From: Leucocoprinus leucothites
Taxonomy: Eukaryota > Basidiomycota > Agaricomycetes > Agaricales > Agaricaceae
NCBI GenBank assembly: GCA_013368445.1
Contig: JAACJO010000011.1
Coordinates: 1,054,001 to 1,118,000 of the forward strand
Direction of reading: 5' to 3'
DNA: 64,000 nt
In this document: positions 34,537 through 44,857 of the stretch, one piece after another
How the letters are laid out: every line of letters starts with the position of its first letter
Position numbering within the stretch: position 1 is the stretch's first letter
The notes under the pieces: model-generated
Told to the model about the DNA's origin: nothing
Database searches by the model: none
The model's input: only the letters and a program-made list of their open reading frames with translations
Translations under genes and position numbers: made by a program

Positions 34537-35475
34537 ATGTCGACAGATCTCCAGTGGCTCCTCCTCCGCGTGAGTTCGAATTTATTCTACTAGGTACCTG
34601 CTGCTTATTACTGGTAAAATCCAGCAAAACAACTCCCACATCGTTAAGCGGGTGCCCGAAGGCCCTGTCTTCTCCAAGGAGCCTGTGCGTCATTTACCTC
34701 GCAAATAATCAACCAGGGATTGAACTCAACAAAGTCCCGCGATATAGGGTAACCTCAGGAACCTTCATTCTCACAAATATTCTGGCCTTGCCAACTCGAA
34801 GGTATGATTGTGATTATCTTCCAGAGTTCGTATGACGGCTGAATGTCGAAATTCAGACCATCGATATCTCTGAGTCGAATGGCAGCATTAACATCGTAAC
34901 CCGTAAATCGAAGGCATCTCCCCATGCTGTTGCTTCGGCACACTCTACTTCTCCCGTCCGCCCTAGGTCTGGTGGTCGTCGTGCTTTGGGTGTCGCTGCT
35001 GGTGTCGCGAAGAGGGGTTACCGTCCTGATCTCCGCACTGTGAGTTTCTTCAAATCTCTGATATGTTTACATTTCTTGCATTGTTGCGATGGGGAATTTT
35101 ATTTCTGGCGACAAGACGCATTCTCGTTAGAACCCACCGGATTCACCATTGGAAGGCTGGGCGTGGACATGTTTGCAAGATTAATAGGGGAGGATCAACC
35201 CCGCCGCGCCATGTCGCTATCGGACCTCGTTCGATGCACCTCGCGAAGGAACCGACTCTTTGGCGCATACACATTTCTTGCCAGGAATGAAACTTTCAAC
35301 CCATCCCACTCACTTTTATCCTCTCTCTGTGTCTGTCAATACCAATGCTGACACGAGCTTACGACAGGCTGCCCTTGCCCGTGTTTCTGCTCTCCTCGCT
35401 GCGCACAGGGAGCCCAAACCTACACCACCCAGGAAGGCCCGTGGAAAGAAGGCCAAGGCAGCTGCATCATCGTAA
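34537..35475 (+). CDS. RPL28: 60S ribosomal protein eL28
   Basis: Five exons, 34537..34569, 34625..34684, 34748..34801, 34857..35039 and 35368..35475, give 145 aa. The protein reads MSTDLQWLLLRQNNSHIVKR, VPEGPVFSKEPGNLRNLHSH, KYSGLANSKTIDIS, SINIVTRKSKASPH, SGGRRALGVAAGVAKRGYRP, and ends KPTPPRKARGKKAKAAASS. This is the complete eL28 fold found in most eukaryotes but lost in budding yeast. Introns 1-3 are 55-63 nt while intron 4 is 328 nt, the longest inferred intron in the window; ribosomal-protein introns of this kind often host snoRNAs. It acts in the large subunit of cytosolic ribosomes. Confidence 0.95.
35074..35271 (+). ncRNA. Possible intron-encoded H/ACA snoRNA
   Basis: Inside eL28 intron 4, TCTTGCA (35074-35080) is complementary to TGCAAGA (35174-35180), which runs into an H-box-like AGATTA (35178-35183). 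Downstream, GCGCCA (35206-35211) pairs with TGGCGC (35261-35266), and ACA follows two bases later (35269-35271). Hairpin-hinge-hairpin-ACA is the H/ACA layout, and a ribosomal-protein intron is a common host. The first hairpin is longer than usual and guide pockets were not matched to rRNA, so this is a speculative call. Confidence 0.25.
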
Positions 35476-35705
35476 TTTCGCCTTGATCCACCTATTCTCT
35501 CGCTTTTGCTTTCATGTCGCCCGCATCCCTATGGTCATGTCCACTTGTCATGATAATACATATGTCCATGCTCCATAATGAATACCATAAAAGGGTCATG
35601 TTAGAGCTATGTACACCCAAGACAAAACATAGGACAATGTAGAGTACAAGGTAAAGAATCAAATCATAAATTGACTACATCTCTTTATTTGATACTTCTC
35701 GCAAA

Positions 35706-36217
35706 TCATTGAGCTCCCTTCCCAGCAGGTTGAGCGATACGGCCACTGGCGCCACAAACCTTCATGAAGTTTGCTTGAATATCGCGGGTAGGCCTAGTGG
35801 TTTCGGCCTTCCAGTGAGAATATTCCTTCACCTTCTCGCTGAAAGGCTGTCTTTTATCCTTTCTCGTTTGTTCCTCATCTTGGTACTGGTTATGCCCGTC
35901 GTGCTGATGGACCTGCCCCTCACTAGGAGGAGCAGGCCTGGGATAGTCATCTGTGACTGCCTCACCACCACTCTCTTCAGATGCTGTGGGTTCTGTCATG
36001 TGAACACTTCTGGATGAGCAAGCAATTGTTAGCGCATGCCTTCCTCGGAAGATATTCTACTTACCCAGTGTTGTGGGTCCTGTGCTTGCTCGATACTGAA
36101 CGGCGTCTACCCCCGACTTTCACTATCACCCCTTTTAGTAACTGGGCTGTTTCATATTGCTGGAACGGAGGACATACTAGCAGGAGGATGTGGAACTACT
36201 ATCACGCTGTCCGGCAT
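35706..36217 (-). CDS. Unrecognised small basic/hydrophilic protein
   Basis: Three exons, 36217..36178, 36131..36065 and 36009..35706, give 136 aa. The N-terminus MPDSVIVVPHPPARVIVKVG, then GRRRSVSSKHRTHNTG, is basic. The middle (SEESGGEAVTDDYPRPAPPS, then HQHDGHNQYQDEEQ) is hydrophilic and disordered. The C-terminus has FSEKVKEYSHWKAETTRPTR and ANFMKVCGASGRIAQPAGKG, which looks conserved-type rather than random. I do not recognise the family. Support comes from an open last exon of about 300 nt and two canonical introns that join in frame. It is convergent with eL28. A shorter start at the MTEPTASEE methionine in exon 3 is possible. Confidence 0.5.
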
Positions 36218-36926
36218 TGCTAGTATAGAGTTGCGAGACTCGCTGGCTGGTATCGTTGTGGAAAACGGTTCAACTCTCTGAGCGCTGGGTGGGCCTTAGT
36301 ACTTGGGCTTCTGGGGCCAGCTCCATAGGTTGATCGGTTCCTGCATGTCACGAGGATGGTCGCATGATCGTTTATTTATTCTGGAGTTTGAACTTTTATG
36401 GGTGGGCTTCTCGAGTTCTCCGTGGATTTGGGTGGGAAATAGATTTGGAGGGGGATACCGCCGTGTTGAATGTGAATTGATGTATTTTAACTGGGAGATT
36501 ACCATGGGATTGAGAATCATAGTTTTCTTGTGTGTTTACTAATTTACTCAATGGAAGAACTGTTACTACGATATGCTTTTACGTTGCATGATTTGTGTGA
36601 TTATAATATTGCTGGTCCTTCGTGACTGTATACTTGCTGCGAGGGACCTCATTCAATGTGTGGAGCTAAATGCACTCATTCCACTGTCCGCCTCTCTCAG
36701 TGACCGGCGCTTTCATCAACGTTCCACCGATGACGTCGTTCTGTACGTATTGATAGGCGCTGAATTGCAACCACATAGGAATTCCGACTCGGATGCGATC
36801 CCAGCCAGTTATACAAGCGGGATTCGACATGACACAGATGGAAACGAACAGAGGGGTATTCGGGTTGCTTGGGGTCCTATTGTACTCCAAGGCCCGTATT
36901 AAATTCACGTCAAAAATCGGTGGGAC
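36218..36926. other. Spacer between two minus-strand genes
   Basis: Includes the promoter of the unrecognised gene at 35.7-36.2 kb and the 3' UTR of the RCC1-like gene. Low GC in 36.4-36.65 kb. No gene is visible. Confidence 0.45.
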
Positions 36927-38300
36927 TCAACGTGAGCTCTGGATTGTATCGTTCGACGTCTCGCATAGAATCCAGCTCGAGCCATTGCCGCCCCAGATGT
37001 TCAGGATACGATGAGGCCGATATCCATCTGAAGAAGGCCATAATCTCTGGGGAATTGGAGAATCGACCGTGGTTCCAATGCCCAGATTACCATGCTCGTT
37101 CCATCCCCATCCCCAAACCTCATCATCTCTCCCATCGACGGTTAAGAGAACCAAGGAGTGCTCGCTGCCACAAGCCAGTGCCTTGATTGATGCATGTGTA
37201 AGGGGTATAGTGACGACTTGCAGATTGGAAGAGTCATCTGCTCTTCCCAGTTGACCATGCGAGTTGCTACCCGTTGACAGAATGCGGGTAGGGACATCTG
37301 CGGTCAGTATGCAGGTTCCGTTCCAGGTACATTTGATGTCACGGATACTCTGGAGAGTTTCTAGATCTTGAATTTGGTTTTTCCTATTCGAGCCCTTCAC
37401 GGATATACGACCGGATGCATGTAAAAAGGCACTGTGGTGAATGCCTAACGAGTAGTCGACGATGAAACCGGAAGGGGAATCAGAGAACGAGACAAGTATA
37501 GGTTGAGAAATATACGTCGGCGGAGAAGATATACCGGGTTTCCTGGGCTTTGCCGTTGACTGTCTGACTGGAGAAGGTCGACTTGATACTTTGTATGTTG
37601 AACTCGTCACGTCGCCCAGCTGACCATGTCTACAGGCACCCCAACCAATGAGGATCTGTATGGGCTCCCAATCGCCCCAGACCACTTTCAGCAACACTAT
37701 GACGTGTCTCTGACCTGTTCGCAGCTTTTCAACAGTGACAGTCTTTGCAGATTTGATTGTTTTTCCTGCTACTGACACATGAGAGAAGTCGACGATATGA
37801 ACGCCTGGTCCTTTCTCCACTCCCTTGTCCCCTGCGTTTCTCCCAATTCCGAGATCACCAAATTCATTAGAACCAAAGGATATAATTGCGTCGTGACTGC
37901 CTGGTCTCGCGATTACAAGGTATGATGTCTCCCATGTAGCTCCAAGAGATTTGATAGTGTACTTCTCGAGTCCCAATTTCCCGAGAGCAGTTTCGACAGC
38001 TAATTTGTGGAACGCGGTGATCGGTTTCTCTTGTCGTAATCCTGGTCCAAGTTGACCTAACCTCCCGTCGCCACAGCCCCACACTTCTGTAGACTTCATC
38101 TCCTCGGCCGTCTTAACCTCTAACAGCAAAAGTGTGTAGTTGGCGCCATTAGCGACCTCAGTGACGTGGGTAGTGTTCGGTGGAAGAGTTCCACCGGGTA
38201 GATTGCGGAAACAGCATAGCTGGAATACGTGAGAATCGTCGACGGTCGTGTTTCCGAGTTGACCTTGAGCATTTGAGCCCGCGGATAGCAAGCCCAGCAT
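36927..38300 (-). CDS. ATS1: RCC1-repeat protein, Ats1-like
   Basis: A single exon of 457 aa from the chosen start MLGLLSAGSNAQGQLGNTTV; an in-frame ATG 23 codons upstream (38369) would add a segment without similarity to the repeat. At least six RCC1-type blades are visible by their glycine signature: GSNAQGQLG, GCGDGRLGQLG, FGSNEFGDLG, WGACRHGQLG, TGSNSHGQLG and WGWNEHGNLG. The protein starts directly in the first repeat, as yeast Ats1 does. Ats1 works in the diphthamide/wobble-uridine modification pathway with Kti11-type partners, by recruiting that electron carrier. Other RCC1-family proteins cannot be wholly excluded. No introns, unlike most neighbours. Confidence 0.75.
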   Translation of the reverse strand: MLGLLSAGSNAQGQLGNTTVDDSHVFQLCCFRNLPGGTLPPNTTHVTEVANGANYTLLLLEVKTAEEMKSTEVWGCGDGRLGQLGPGLRQEKPITAFHKLAVETALGKLGLEKYTIKSLGATWETSYLVIARPGSHDAIISFGSNEFGDLGIGRNAGDKGVEKGPGVHIVDFSHVSVAGKTIKSAKTVTVEKLRTGQRHVIVLLKVVWGDWEPIQILIGWGACRHGQLGDVTSSTYKVSSRPSPVRQSTAKPRKPGISSPPTYISQPILVSFSDSPSGFIVDYSLGIHHSAFLHASGRISVKGSNRKNQIQDLETLQSIRDIKCTWNGTCILTADVPTRILSTGSNSHGQLGRADDSSNLQVVTIPLTHASIKALACGSEHSLVLLTVDGRDDEVWGWGWNEHGNLGIGTTVDSPIPQRLWPSSDGYRPHRILNIWGGNGSSWILCETSNDTIQSSR

Positions 38301-39124
38301 GATGGAAGCGAAAGGCACATATCGATCCAAAGAAATGATTAATGATTGATGGAATTGGAGCACAGCCACAGGGGTTGGCAGGACTTACGTTCAACTTGGG
38401 GGGCTTTGAAGCTTAGCCTGAAACTTGACCTTCGACTTTTACTCTTTCAATGGGCTCTGCCACTTTCACTCCATCTCTCTTGTGCCATTCTTGGAAGCAC
38501 TTGAAATATGGCCTGGGTCGGGCCAGTCGGATAGGACCTTTCACCGTGAAGGATTGCTAAAGGTCGCACACTCAACGTCTACTTTCCTGTTTGCCATGCT
38601 GTAATATTTTTCCGGTTCACTTGTACTCGGAAGTAAGAGTACGTTTGGAGGTACCGACGATCTGATTCTAGCCTCTAACTAACACGACTCGGAACACACC
38701 TTGTGAGCTTGAACCCTGCTAGTGGATATCAAAGTCAACAGGCTCAGATAAGCCCAGGGCTACCTTATGCTCGTTCCTCAGAGGCCCTAGAACGCCAACA
38801 ATGTCACACGAGGTCATTAACGTTCCAACTGTCTTTTCCTTGTCTCCGTGCTCCTTCACCTCCAAATCGGATCCGGTACCTGTCCGATGTGCCTGTACGT
38901 CGACAGCCATTAGCTATGCAAGCGGGTCACCCCCAATGACTAAATTATTTGTACTTTTGGTAATTGTGCCTAGACATGGCTTTGAACATGTGTGTCAGTG
39001 GAATTCCTGACAGACAAAATGGTGGTTAGGCCCTCAGCGATGCCGCAAGACCATATGCGAGGGTCCTCATCCAAGCCACGAAATGCATAAATACCCCTCC
39101 TGCCGTCGAGATAACGCAGAGGTC
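38301..39124. other. Divergent promoter region, RCC1-like gene / carboxylesterase 2
   Basis: The part from about 38.84 kb to 39.12 kb is similar to 41.94-42.22 kb upstream of carboxylesterase 3 (shared blocks such as GCTCCTTCACC, CCATTAGCTA, GTGTGTCAGTGGA, ACAGACAAAATG and CATAAATACGCC-like), showing that the promoter was duplicated with the gene. Confidence 0.6.
39086..39093 (+). promoter_or_regulatory. TATA-like CATAAATA of carboxylesterase 2
   Basis: CATAAATA lies 32-39 nt upstream of the ATG and has an exact counterpart at 42184-42191 before copy 3. Its closeness to the start implies a very short leader if it is the TATA box. Confidence 0.45.
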
Positions 39125-41569
39125 ATGTTCAATCCTTCCGTTCTACTCTCTCGTGCTTTGCAGATCGTTGTTTCCCTCTATGGAGGAGAATCAGCACCAA
39201 TCGTCTCTTTAGGGTCTGCTACTATCATTGGCGTCAACAACCAAGACAGCCCTGCTACACAATCCTTTCTTGGTATCCCATTCGCTGCGGCCCCTCGGTT
39301 TGACCTGCCCCGACCAGTCCCAGCATATGTAGGCAATATAGATGCATCTGCATATGGGCCAGCGTGTATCCAGCAGGACGTTATGGCTACTGTGGCACCG
39401 ATAATGAAAGTGATCATGGGTTGGTTGAAAATTAAAAACCTAATACCTGTTCCTGAAAAACAGAGCGAAGATTGTACGTGTCTTGATTCACAATCTCTTA
39501 ATTCATCTAGTAATTGGCGTATAGGTCTTTCCATCAGCATTGTCAGGCCAGCTACCGCCACATCGAGTTCTCGTCTACCAGTTGTTGCTGTAAGCCCCTT
39601 TTCGGTTTGAACATGTAAAAATTTACTGATAAGATGTTTTAGTGGATTTATGGAGGTATGTACTAGGACATTAGTGTCGTACTCGGTGTTGACTTTCTTC
39701 GTCCCAGGTGGCTTTCTTTTCGGCGATTCCCAGACGTAAGTGGCTCCTGGGATACGCTACTCTACTTATTGACCATCTTTTACCAGGTGGCATAGTATGG
39801 GCGAAGCACTAGTGGAGAAATCCATTGAAAAGGGAGAAGATGTGATATACGTCTCTTTCAATTACCGGTACGTCTCGATTGAAATATACATTGCGCTGCT
39901 GACCTCTGGTATATCGTTAGTCTTTCTGGTATGCACATTCTCAGAGCCCTTTAAATCAATCATTAATGGAATTTTCGGTGACCGCCAGCATATGGATTCC
40001 TTGCGGGTCACGCAATGAAAGAATCCGATGCCGGAAACGTTGGACTTCAGGACCGTAAGCAATCTACTGCTCTTTCCCTGCTCAACATTATCGCTCATTC
40101 ATGCGCAGAGAGGGAAGCCCTGCGCTGGATCCAAAAGTATATACACAATTTTGGGGGCGATCCCGAGAGAGTCATCTTGTGAGTGCTTGTATAACGTTTA
40201 GATATGCTAACACGCTCATTTATGATTAGATGGGGTGAATCTGCGGGTGCTATCTCCGCGTCCTTACACATGCTAGCGCATGATGGCGACACTTCTGGTT
40301 TGTTCCACGGTGTTTTTGCTCACTCTGGGGGACCACCTCCAGTAACGGGCCTTGAGAAAGGACAGGTTCGTGGGTGTGCTTTATCATTGGATCCCTGATA
40401 CCGATATCTCTCAAGCCCCAGTTCGACGCACTGGCAAACGCGGTTGGTTGTGATGACAAGGGTAAAGAGCTCGAGAAATTGCAATGCCTCCGATCCATTC
40501 CTCTAGAGAAACTTCGAGCAGCCGTCGATGCTACAGATGGCATCCTTTCTAACAAGGTCGGACTTTCAGAGCATTGTGTGATTAAATGGCACCTTAACTG
40601 ATTATTGCTAATATTCACCATAGTCCTTGGTTCTAACATGGCATCCTCGAGCGGATGGAAAGTTCTTGACAGACAACCCATACAAACTAATTGAACAGGG
40701 CAAATTTTCTCGCGTTCCCCTTGTTACCGGTAAGTTAAACACCGCTGCCAAAGGCTCAATAAAACCTAATCGTACAATAGGTAATGTCGATGATGAAGGA
40801 ACTTTGTTCACCCTGGCCCTCATGGGTGACTTATTGTATGTCTCGGGGTACAACTCATTCTACCACGGGGACTAATAATCATTCGGTCGAAGTTATGGAA
40901 ACGAAACTATGGCCTGGATCAAGAAGAACTGGGCACCTATAACGGAGAAAGAGCAAGTGCTTCTCAATACCTATTATCCCGATGATGGTGGCGTTTCCGG
41001 CTCGCCGTTTAATACTCCCCGGTGGGATACATGGCCCGGCAATAAGCAATACAAGCGGGTTGCTGCTTTCCAAGGTGATATGGTTTTCCAAGCCCCTCGT
41101 AGGTTCTTCGCCCAAGGCCTCTGCAATAACACCAAGGTCTGGGTGTACCGTGAGTTCTTCCAATGTATTTAATGCATCAGACCGATCATAATGCGTTTTG
41201 CAGTTTCTAAACAATGGAAGGACGTCTTTGTCCTGGGTTCTGTACGTGCACTATACTGTTCATTCGTACAAGTATTACTCCTGACCTTGATCAACCATGC
41301 AGCACCATGGAAGCGATTTCAATATCAAGGAAAGCCAGTATCTCGCGTTAGAATATGTCTCCAAGTTTGCGAACTCCTTTGACCCCAACCTCGGGGGTGA
41401 CGTTAAACCCTGGCCCCTTTATCAACACCCGAACCCGAAACTCTATCTCTTCCCTAAAAAAGAGGACAAAGATGATAAGTCGTTTCCACCGCCTGAGGTA
41501 ACTTACGACGACCATCGTGAAGGAGGCTTTAAGTTCCTGACCGAGCTGGCGAAGAAATATCCCTTATAG
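39125..41569 (+). CDS. Type-B carboxylesterase/lipase (COesterase), copy 2
   Basis: Fifteen exons: 39125..39473, 39525..39589, 39643..39655, 39708..39735, 39787..39867, 39921..39928, 39989..40054, 40109..40178, 40230..40365, 40416..40556, 40624..40729, 40781..40835, 40893..41149, 41204..41241, 41303..41569; 559 aa. It has SFLGIPFAAAPRFDLPRPVP, WIYGGGFLFGDSQTWHSMGE, YVSFNYRLSAYGFLAGHAMK, WGESAGAISASLHMLAHDGD (Ser), NVDDEGTLFTLALM (Glu) and GSHHGSDFNIKESQ (His): an intact catalytic triad. The 8-nt exon (TCTTTCTG) supplies the end of NYR and LS. The N-terminus is hydrophobic (MFNPSVLLSRALQIVVSLYG), a plausible but not ideal signal peptide. It forms a tandem pair with copy 3. Confidence 0.9.
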
Positions 41570-42222
41570 ACGTGGGCCCTTGGTTGGTCTAATGACTCAA
41601 TGTACCAGATTCAGCCAATACTTGTTTACACTATTTGGATTTGTTAGTGTTCCCGGAAAATTAAGGCAGCTGAAGACAGATTAAGTTCTGCTGAAGCTCT
41701 CCCGTGGCGCTTTCGCCCTCGTGTATCAGCTGCAGGTTCCTCTGGAAGTAACTTACCCCGCGTGATAAGGTCATTGGGCCTCGTGCTTTACATCATAGCC
41801 TATGATTCATGGGACTAGACGGCTGCCTCGCTGATCGTCGTTCATTAAGATCTACGCTAGTGTGCACTGTTATCCGAACAGAATGTTAACGACGTCACAC
41901 AGAGACGTTAGTATTCCAATTGTCGTCCCCAATACCCATGCTCCTTCACCCCTACGTCGGATCCAGTGTCTTCTAATGTGCTTTTGTATCAGTGGCCATT
42001 AGCTACACAACTGGATCGCTGACAAAGGCTAGATTATTTTGCACTTTTGGTAACTACATATGCCTGGCATCGAACATACAGTGTGTCAGTGGATTCTGGA
42101 ACTGCGGACAGACAAAATGCTTGCTATGCCTGAAGCGGCGCTGCAAGACCACATTCGAGGGCGCTCTCGCAGGCCACGAAACCCATAAATACGCCTCCAT
42201 TCATCGAGAAATTGTAGACGTG
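41570..42222. other. Spacer between carboxylesterase copies 2 and 3
   Basis: Holds the copy 2 3' UTR and the duplicated promoter of copy 3. No independent gene is visible. Confidence 0.5.
42184..42191 (+). promoter_or_regulatory. TATA-like CATAAATA of carboxylesterase 3
   Basis: Same sequence and same distance to the ATG (32-39 nt) as before copy 2. Confidence 0.45.
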
Positions 42223-44658
42223 ATGTTCAATCCTTTTGTTCAACTCTCTCGTGCTTTGCAGATCGTCGTTTCCCTCTATGGAGAAACACCACCAGTGGTC
42301 TCCTTAGGTCCTGCTACTGTGACCGGTATTGACAACGAAGGTAGCCCCGCTACACAATCTTTTCTCGGCATCCCATTCGCAACAGCCCCTCGGTTCGACC
42401 TACCGCAACCAATCCCGGAATACGAGGGCAACATAAATGGATCTACATATGGGCCAGCGTGCATCCAGCAGGATGTTGTAGCTACCGCAACACCGACAAT
42501 GCAACTGATCATGAAGATGTTGGGCATAGTTATACCTGTTCCTGAAGAACAGTGTGAGGAATGTACGTGTTTTAACTTGTAGCTTCTTAAAGCATCCAGT
42601 AACTGGCGTACAGGTCTTTCCATCAACGTCATCAGGCCAGCTAGCGCCACACCGAGTTCTCGTCTACCAGTCGTTGCTGTGAGTCCCTCCTTGGATTGTA
42701 TATGTGGATTTTTTCTGATAAATATTTTAGTGGATTTTTGGAGGTAAAGATATATTAGGATATTAGAGTTGTATCTGGTGCTCACTTTCCATGTCACAGG
42801 TGGCTTTCTTTTCGGTGAAGCTAAAACGTGGGAAGTTTCTGGGATGTGTTAGTCTGTTTATTGACCGTCTTGTACTAGATGGCATGGTATGGGTAAAGCA
42901 CTAGTCGAGAAATCCATCGACAAGGAAGAGGAAGTGATATTCGTCTCTTTCAATTACCGGTAAGTATGTCCCTACTGAAATGTTGACTACGTCACTGACC
43001 TTTGGCGGATTGTTAGTCTTTCTGATACGTACAGTCTCAGGGCCTTTAACTCAATCATTAATGGAATTCTCGATGACTGTCAGCATATGGATTCCTCGCT
43101 GGTAATGTAATGAAAGAAGTCGGTGCTGGCAACGTTGCGCTTCATGACCGTAAGCAGTCTTTTACTCTTTCCCTACTCATCATCATCGCTCAATTTTGTA
43201 CAGAGCGGGAAGCCCTGCGCTGGATCCAAAAGTATATACACAACTTTGGGGGTGATCCCGAAAGAGTCGTATTGTGAGTGCTTGGATAGCGTTCAAGTAC
43301 GCCAACATGCTCACTTATGATCAGATGGGGTGGATCCTCAGGCAGTATATCTGCGTCCTTGCAAATGTTAGCGTATGACGGCGACACCTCTGGTTTGTTC
43401 CATGGTGTTTTTGCTCAGTCCGGGGGACCGCTTCCAGTAGCAGGCATCGAGAAGGGGCAGGTTAGTGGGTAGGCTTTAAGATTGAATCCCCAATACTGAC
43501 ATCTGTTAAGCCCCAGTTCGAGGCCCTGGCAAAAGCTGCTGAGTGTGATGGCCAGCCTGATGATCTCGAGAAGTTGCAATGCCTTCGACGCGTTTGTCCA
43601 GAGAAACTTCGAGCGGCTGTTGATGCTACAGATAGCTTCCTTTCTAAGAAGGTCAGACGTATTGTGGCATTGAGTGGCGCACTTACTGATTATTGCCAAT
43701 ATATACTGTAGTCTTTGGTTCTGACATGGCCTCCTCGAGCGGATGGAGAATTCTTGACAGACGCTCCCTACAACTTAGTCGAACACGGCAAATTTTCCCG
43801 CGTTCCCCTTGTTACCAGTAAGTTAATACCGCTGTCCGACGTGGTTTAAACAATTCCTGATTGAACACAGCCAATTCGGACGATGAGGGAACTACGTTCG
43901 CCCTGCCCCTCGTGGGCGATTTATTGTATGTCTTGGTTCAATCCATTCTGCCACGGAAACTAATAATAGTCTTCCATTCACAGCACAGGGGATCAAACTA
44001 TGGCTTGGGTCAAGGAGAACTGGGCACCCCTAACAGAAACAGAGGAAGAGCTTTTCAATACCTACTATCCCGATGATGGCGGCATTGCAGGTTCGCCGTT
44101 TGATACTCCCAAGGAGAATACATGGGCTGGCAACAAGCAGTATAAGCGGGTCGCAGCTTTCCAAGGTGACATGGTCTTCCACGGCCCCCGTAGATTCTTC
44201 ACCCAGGGCATCTGCAATGAGACTAAGGTCTGGGTGTACCGTAAGTTCTTCCGATGTCCTTCACGCATCGGATTGATTATAACACATTTTCAGTTTCCAA
44301 ACAATGGAAGAGACGCCTGGTCCTGGGTGCTGTGCGTACACTATCGTTCAATTTACGCAAGTATTGCTTCTGACTTTGATCAACCATACAGTCCCATGGA
44401 AGCGACATCGATGCCGCGAACAAGTATTATCTTGCGCTTGACTATGTCTCCAAGTTCGCAAACAACCTTGATCCCAACCTCGGGGGTGACGCTACACCTT
44501 GGCCCGTTTATCAGCTTCCGAATCCGAGACTCTATCTCTTCCCCCAAAAGGAGAAAGTAACTGATAAGGAGTTTCCACCGCCTGAGGTCGCCTTCGATGA
44601 TCATCGCAAGGAAGGCATTGAATTCCTGACCGATTTAGCGAAGAACTATCCTTTATAG
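42223..44658 (+). CDS. Type-B carboxylesterase/lipase, copy 3, with a damaged microexon splice donor (possible young pseudogene)
   Basis: Exons aligned to copy 2: 42223..42562, 42614..42678, 42732..42744, 42800..42827, 42879..42959, 43017..43024, 43084..43149, 43204..43273, 43325..43460, 43511..43651, 43712..43817, 43871..43925, 43984..44240, 44294..44331, 44392..44658; 556 aa if all are used. Every exon after the first has the same length as in copy 2, and all other splice sites are canonical. The donor after the 8-nt exon is TCTTTCTG|atacgt instead of |gtatgc. Skipping that exon shifts the frame to a stop within eight codons. The nucleophile motif is WGGSSGSISASL, the Glu is in NSDDEGTTF, the His in GASHGSDID; the triad itself is retained. 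Either AT-AG splicing rescues it or it has just been lost. Confidence 0.8.
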
Positions 44659-44857
44659 GGCGCGGCTCATGGTTGGTTTAGTACGACTCTATGTACCTGA
44701 TTCAGTCAACACTTGTTTACACTATTTGGATTCAGTAGTGTACAAGTATATCAAATATACTAAATATAATAGCTCGATATATGACGAAATGTGATTATAT
44801 CCAAGAATAAAAGAGCGAGATATAATTGCACAAGAAACGACAAAATGTGGTTACATC

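Noticed and set aside
34350..34835. Plus-strand frame of 161 codons over the eL28 5' region
   Set aside because: Runs through eL28 exons 1-3 in the wrong frame and through its introns.
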